Below are positions 7,450-9,948 of a stretch of 9,948 bases of DNA, piece by piece; positions within the stretch are counted from its first letter, which is position 1; each line of letters starts with the position of its first letter. The stretch spans positions 1-9,948 of the forward strand of contig JAFNVD010000115.1 in the NCBI GenBank assembly GCA_017383785.1. Reading direction: 5' to 3'. The position numbers and the translations under genes are program-made. The stretch comes from Peptococcaceae bacterium (GTDB lineage: Bacteria; Bacillota; Peptococcia; Peptococcales; Peptococcaceae). The notes under the pieces were generated by a model. That model did no database searches and had not been told where the DNA came from. It was given only the letters and a program-made list of their open reading frames with translations.

Positions 7450-8700
7450 ATGTTCCATTTTGTATATGCTGATGAAGACGGTAATGGCTATATCAATGAA
7501 GATTACTTTGGCTTAGGGCTTTTGGGGGCAAGCTTTGTAGAGCCTGGAGAAGATGAAGTGATTCCATTGCCGGAAGGTGCCAGCCTCACAATGATTCCCA
7601 ACCGTACACCGGTAGTGATTAACGATGTAGATCAGTTTGTATTGTATCCGGAAGAAGGCTGGGTAATGGGCGCATTGCTGCCGCAAGGGTATACCCGCAC
7701 ACTGCTACCTGCCTTTGTCAACAAGGATGGAGCAGATGGATTGCCGCTCTTTGGGTATTCTGCTGTGTTTGCAGCAGAGGATGGGGAGCTGTATGTTGCG
7801 GCGGTACCTACCGATGAAGACTACAAATGGAATCCGCAATATTTTAATACCGACGATTTGGCAGAACGTGTAGCAGCGCTGCAGGCCAAATTTCCGGACA
7901 ATCGTCTGTTGCAACAGCTGGGGCACTGTGCCCATACCTATGGCTGCTTTACCGCACAGAACATCTTTTATCACCGCTGGGAAGGTGGTATTCCGGTATC
8001 GCCTGTATGCAATGCCCGCTGTTTGGGATGCATTTCCTTACAGCCAAGTGAGTGCTGTCCATCTCCGCAAAGTCGTCTGACATTTGTGCCGACCGTGAAG
8101 GAAGTGGTGGAATTAGCCGTACATCATCTTACCGATGCAGAGGATGGCATTGTAAGCTTTGGGCAAGGCTGTGAAGGTGACCCTAGTATGCAAGCTGATT
8201 TGATTGCAGAAGCGATTAGAGAAATTCGTAAGCAGACACCGAACGGCACCATTAATATGAATACCAATGCCGGGAACACCGCAGGCATTAAGAAAGTCAT
8301 CGATGCCGGGATTGACTCTCTGCGTGTGAGCTTAAATAGTGGTACTGATGCAGTGTACAATGCTTACTATCGTCCGGTAAACTACAGCTTAAATGATGTA
8401 CGTGCTTCCCTGCGGTATGCAGCAGATCACGGTGTATACACCTATCTCAATCTGCTTACCTTCCCGGGAATCAACGACAGTAGCGATGAAATTGAAAGTC
8501 TCATTCAGCTGGTACAGGAAAACGATGTCAAGGCCATTCAAGTGCGTAACTTGAACATTGACCCGGATACCATGAAACCAATCGTGGAACTCTTGCAAGG
8601 GGAAGCGGTGGGAGTACCAACCTTCCTCAATATCTTAGCAGAAGAACTACCGGAAGTGGCAATCGGCAACTACACCAAACCGTATCAGAGAAAACAGTAA
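7450..8700 (+). CDS. Radical SAM enzyme, function unassigned
   Basis: A 416-residue enzyme expected to bind a [4Fe-4S] cluster and S-adenosylmethionine and to start radical chemistry. The cluster motif is CNARCLGC (Cys187, Cys191, Cys194), the classic CX3CX2C. It is followed by FGQGCEGDP (237-245), which stands where many members have the SAM-binding GGEP-type motif, and later by the barrel strands TINMNTNA, DSLRVSLNS and YTYLNLLTFPG. About 180 residues precede the cluster, an unusually long N-terminal region with no family I can name. Extra Cys or His residues lie at 159-166 (HCAHTYGC) and 202-203, and Cys241 sits in the motif above. There is no C-terminal SPASM-like cysteine cluster. ATG 7450 has AGGAGG nine bases upstream and lies 41 bases after the previous gene, so it is the third gene of the cluster. 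The substrate is unknown; the organisms are likely anaerobic, as most hosts of such enzymes are. Confidence 0.9.
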   Translation: MFHFVYADEDGNGYINEDYFGLGLLGASFVEPGEDEVIPLPEGASLTMIPNRTPVVINDVDQFVLYPEEGWVMGALLPQGYTRTLLPAFVNKDGADGLPLFGYSAVFAAEDGELYVAAVPTDEDYKWNPQYFNTDDLAERVAALQAKFPDNRLLQQLGHCAHTYGCFTAQNIFYHRWEGGIPVSPVCNARCLGCISLQPSECCPSPQSRLTFVPTVKEVVELAVHHLTDAEDGIVSFGQGCEGDPSMQADLIAEAIREIRKQTPNGTINMNTNAGNTAGIKKVIDAGIDSLRVSLNSGTDAVYNAYYRPVNYSLNDVRASLRYAADHGVYTYLNLLTFPGINDSSDEIESLIQLVQENDVKAIQVRNLNIDPDTMKPIVELLQGEAVGVPTFLNILAEELPEVAIGNYTKPYQRKQ

Positions 8701-8767
8701 AACCTTAAAATCAATATACAACCTATAAAATTAACCTGTGCAATACAGTGTGGAAAAAGTAAAAATC

Positions 8768-8798
8768 CCGCAAAAAAATAATTGACTATTTTCTGCGG
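8768..8798. repeat. Imperfect inverted repeat spanning the rpmE -35 box
   Basis: CCGCA (8768-8772) pairs with TGCGG (8794-8798), and after one mismatch four more A:T pairs extend the arms. The loop contains the TTGACT -35 box. With no T-tract after it, it is a poor terminator for the radical SAM gene and could instead be an operator for rpmE. Confidence 0.4.
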
Positions 8799-8810
8799 AA
8801 ATAGTATACT
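8782..8810 (+). promoter_or_regulatory. Promoter of rpmE
   Basis: TTGACT (8782-8787) and TATACT (8805-8810) are separated by exactly 17 bases, five of six matches each. This is a strong housekeeping promoter and gives rpmE its own transcript with a leader of roughly 70 bases. Confidence 0.88.
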
Positions 8811-8886
8811 ATCTAACTGTAGTGTGTAACTAGAGTAGTTTTTTAATATGAAATTTAGAAGATAGACCAAGAAAGAGGTGTAATAA

Positions 8887-9090
8887 ATGAGAGAAGGTAT
8901 TCACCCACAGTATGATACTGTAAAAGTTATCTGCGCTTGCGGTAACGAATTCGAAACCAGATCTACTATCAAAAAAGATATCAAAGTAGAAATCTGCGCT
9001 CAGTGCCATCCATTCTATACAGGTAAACAGCGTGTTCACGCTGCTGCTGGTAGAGTAGAAGCATTTAACAAAAAATTCAACAGAGGCTAA
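8887..9090 (+). CDS. rpmE: 50S ribosomal protein L31, zinc-binding type
   Basis: A 67-residue component of the large ribosomal subunit, near the central protuberance and the bridge to the small subunit. It is full length for the family. The start MREGIHPQY and the CHPFYTGKQR signature are diagnostic. Cys16, Cys18, Cys37 and Cys40 are all present, so this is the zinc-holding (C+) form; bacteria that economise on zinc often carry a second, cysteine-free copy under Zur control, which is not seen here. GAGGTG lies eight bases before the ATG. The gene stands alone between its own promoter and terminator, and rho, a frequent neighbour in Firmicutes, is not adjacent. Confidence 0.98.
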   Translation: MREGIHPQYDTVKVICACGNEFETRSTIKKDIKVEICAQCHPFYTGKQRVHAAAGRVEAFNKKFNRG

Positions 9091-9102
9091 TTGCCTTGAG
9101 GT

Positions 9103-9132
9103 AGAGCATCGGTTTACACCGGTGCTCTTTTT
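9103..9132 (+). terminator. Rho-independent terminator of rpmE
   Basis: An 11-base-pair stem with one G:U pair (9103-9113 with 9118-9128) has a TTAC loop and runs into TTTTTATTTTT. It begins 13 bases after the rpmE stop codon. Confidence 0.93.
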
Positions 9133-9252
9133 ATTTTTCATCGATGCATACATTTGTAGAGCTGCTTGTTTTTAACTCGATGTTTGTTCTATTTTTGTTT
9201 CATTAATATTTCTAATCATGTGTAAAATGCGTGTAAAATACAAAGAAAATCG

Positions 9253-9282
9253 TTGACGGTAACAGTCGTTTTCAAGTATTAT
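9253..9282 (+). promoter_or_regulatory. Promoter of the antiporter operon
   Basis: TTGACG (9253-9258), an 18-base spacer and TATTAT (9277-9282) form a good sigma-70-type promoter. Transcription would begin near 9289, leaving a leader of about 90 bases before the start codon. Upstream, 9133-9250 holds only AT-rich DNA in which I see no gene. Confidence 0.7.
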
Positions 9283-9302
9283 ATAGAGGATAATGAACTT
9301 TT

Positions 9303-9330
9303 TGCGCCCTCTCGGATTGGCGCACTGTTT
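9303..9330 (+). promoter_or_regulatory. Hairpin in the antiporter leader
   Basis: TGCGCC (9303-9308) pairs with GGCGCA (9319-9324) around a ten-base loop, followed by CTGTTTT. The stem is GC-rich in otherwise AT-rich DNA and lies inside the untranslated leader. It might be a weak attenuator, an mRNA-stabilising hairpin or part of a larger regulatory RNA; I cannot match it to a known class. Confidence 0.4.
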
Positions 9331-9377
9331 TAGGTAATAATTTGATTGAAAATATATCAGTAAGGGAGGTGCTTTAG

Positions 9378-9948
9378 TTGAAAACAAGAGATTTGTTGAA
9401 AGACGAAACCATCGTTGGAAGCCCAAAGAAACACTTAACCGTGCTGGCTGTTGTGCTGTTTGCGTTCTGGATTTTACTCTCTGGTAAAATGGATCTGAAA
9501 TTCTTAACCTACGGTGCATTGACTGCTGTTGTTTCCGCGTATATCTGCGTGCCATTGCTGCTGATGCCAAACGCTGACGGTACCAAAAAATATTTCATTT
9601 TCGATGTAAACTTGGGGAAATATTTTATGTACTGGTTGTGGCTGTTAAACGAAGTGCGTAAAGCAAACATTGACGTTGTAAAAGCGGTTGTACGTTCTGA
9701 ACTGGATATCGAGCCGATGGTAGCAAGATTCCGTATCAAATTCGACAACCCAATGGCGCACACCACTTTGGCCAACTCCATTACCTTGACACCGGGTACT
9801 GTTACTTTGAATGTAACAGATGACGGTCTGTATGAGGTACATGCGTTGAACCAGGGTTTCGCAGACGGCTTGTTAGAAGGCGGTATGCAGGAAAAAATCG
9901 CTGAATTGTTTGGCGAACCATTTATTTATGAGGTAGTAGAGGAAGGAG
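9378..9948 (+). CDS. mnhE: Mrp-type Na+/H+ antiporter subunit E, 3' end outside the window
   Basis: Subunit E of the multi-subunit Mrp/Mnh cation/proton antiporter in the cell membrane, which expels Na+ in exchange for protons. At least 190 residues are visible and the frame is open at the window end. Three hydrophobic segments lie near residues 17-35, 41-60 and 75-92, followed by a cytoplasmic part with the family signature ANSITLTPGTVTLNV (Asn133 to Thr141 at its core). The gene starts with TTG, supported by GGGAGGTG eight bases upstream; no ATG fits. It is somewhat longer than the usual 160-170 residues, with about 15 extra residues at the N terminus and an insertion after the second membrane segment. 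The last bases (GGAAGGAG) look like a ribosome binding site for the next gene, expected to be subunit F. As the promoter lies directly in front, E is the first gene of this operon. Confidence 0.93.
   Translation, partial: MKTRDLLKDETIVGSPKKHLTVLAVVLFAFWILLSGKMDLKFLTYGALTAVVSAYICVPLLLMPNADGTKKYFIFDVNLGKYFMYWLWLLNEVRKANIDVVKAVVRSELDIEPMVARFRIKFDNPMAHTTLANSITLTPGTVTLNVTDDGLYEVHALNQGFADGLLEGGMQEKIAELFGEPFIYEVVEEG

Noticed and set aside
8701..8767. Terminator after the radical SAM gene
   Set aside because: Only a four-base CTGT/ACAG stem is visible, with no T-tract; no convincing rho-independent terminator is present before the rpmE promoter.
8824..8850. Small AACTA/TAGTT hairpin plus T-run in the rpmE leader as an attenuator or L31 leader RNA
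   Set aside because: The stem is only five weak base pairs; I could not match it to a known L31 leader structure by eye.
9133..9250. Possible small gene between rpmE and the antiporter promoter
   Set aside because: No frame with a start and ribosome binding site was found; the region is simply AT-rich.

Overview
The window looks like an ordinary chromosomal stretch of a low-to-mid GC bacterium of Firmicutes type. Strong AGGAGG ribosome binding sites, compact U-tract terminators, a zinc-type L31 and an Mrp-style antiporter subunit support this. The Negativicutes (Veillonella/Megasphaera relatives) are my best guess, but that rests on general protein flavour and not on any marker comparison. 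I see no mobile element, CRISPR array, tRNA, rRNA or prophage gene, and no gene-free stretch longer than about 300 bases.

Layout: (1) 1-132, the last codons of tuf (EF-Tu), closed by a strong terminator. (2) 363-3681, two adjacent and overlapping genes for GH3-family acyl-adenylating enzymes. This family is best known from plants, where it joins auxin, jasmonate or benzoates to amino acids; the pair ends at a terminator that probably works in both directions. (3) 3739-4635 on the minus strand, a LysR-type regulator with a clear promoter. (4) 4871-8700, reading away from the regulator, a three-gene cluster: a SulP anion transporter with a short STAS domain, an unrecognised 353-residue soluble protein, and a radical SAM enzyme with a CX3CX2C cluster motif. 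(5) 8887-9090, rpmE (ribosomal protein L31) with its own promoter and terminator. (6) 9378 to the end, the start of an Mrp-type Na+/H+ antiporter operon (subunit E), with a TTG start and a leader that can form a hairpin.

How they fit together: the LysR gene is divergent from the SulP cluster and shares a 235-base control region with it, so it is the natural candidate regulator of that cluster. It also converges on the GH3 pair. Whether the GH3 enzymes, the transporter and the radical SAM enzyme act in one pathway cannot be told from sequence. The most unusual parts are the tandem bacterial GH3 pair and the SulP / unknown / radical SAM cluster. tuf, rpmE and the antiporter are housekeeping genes.
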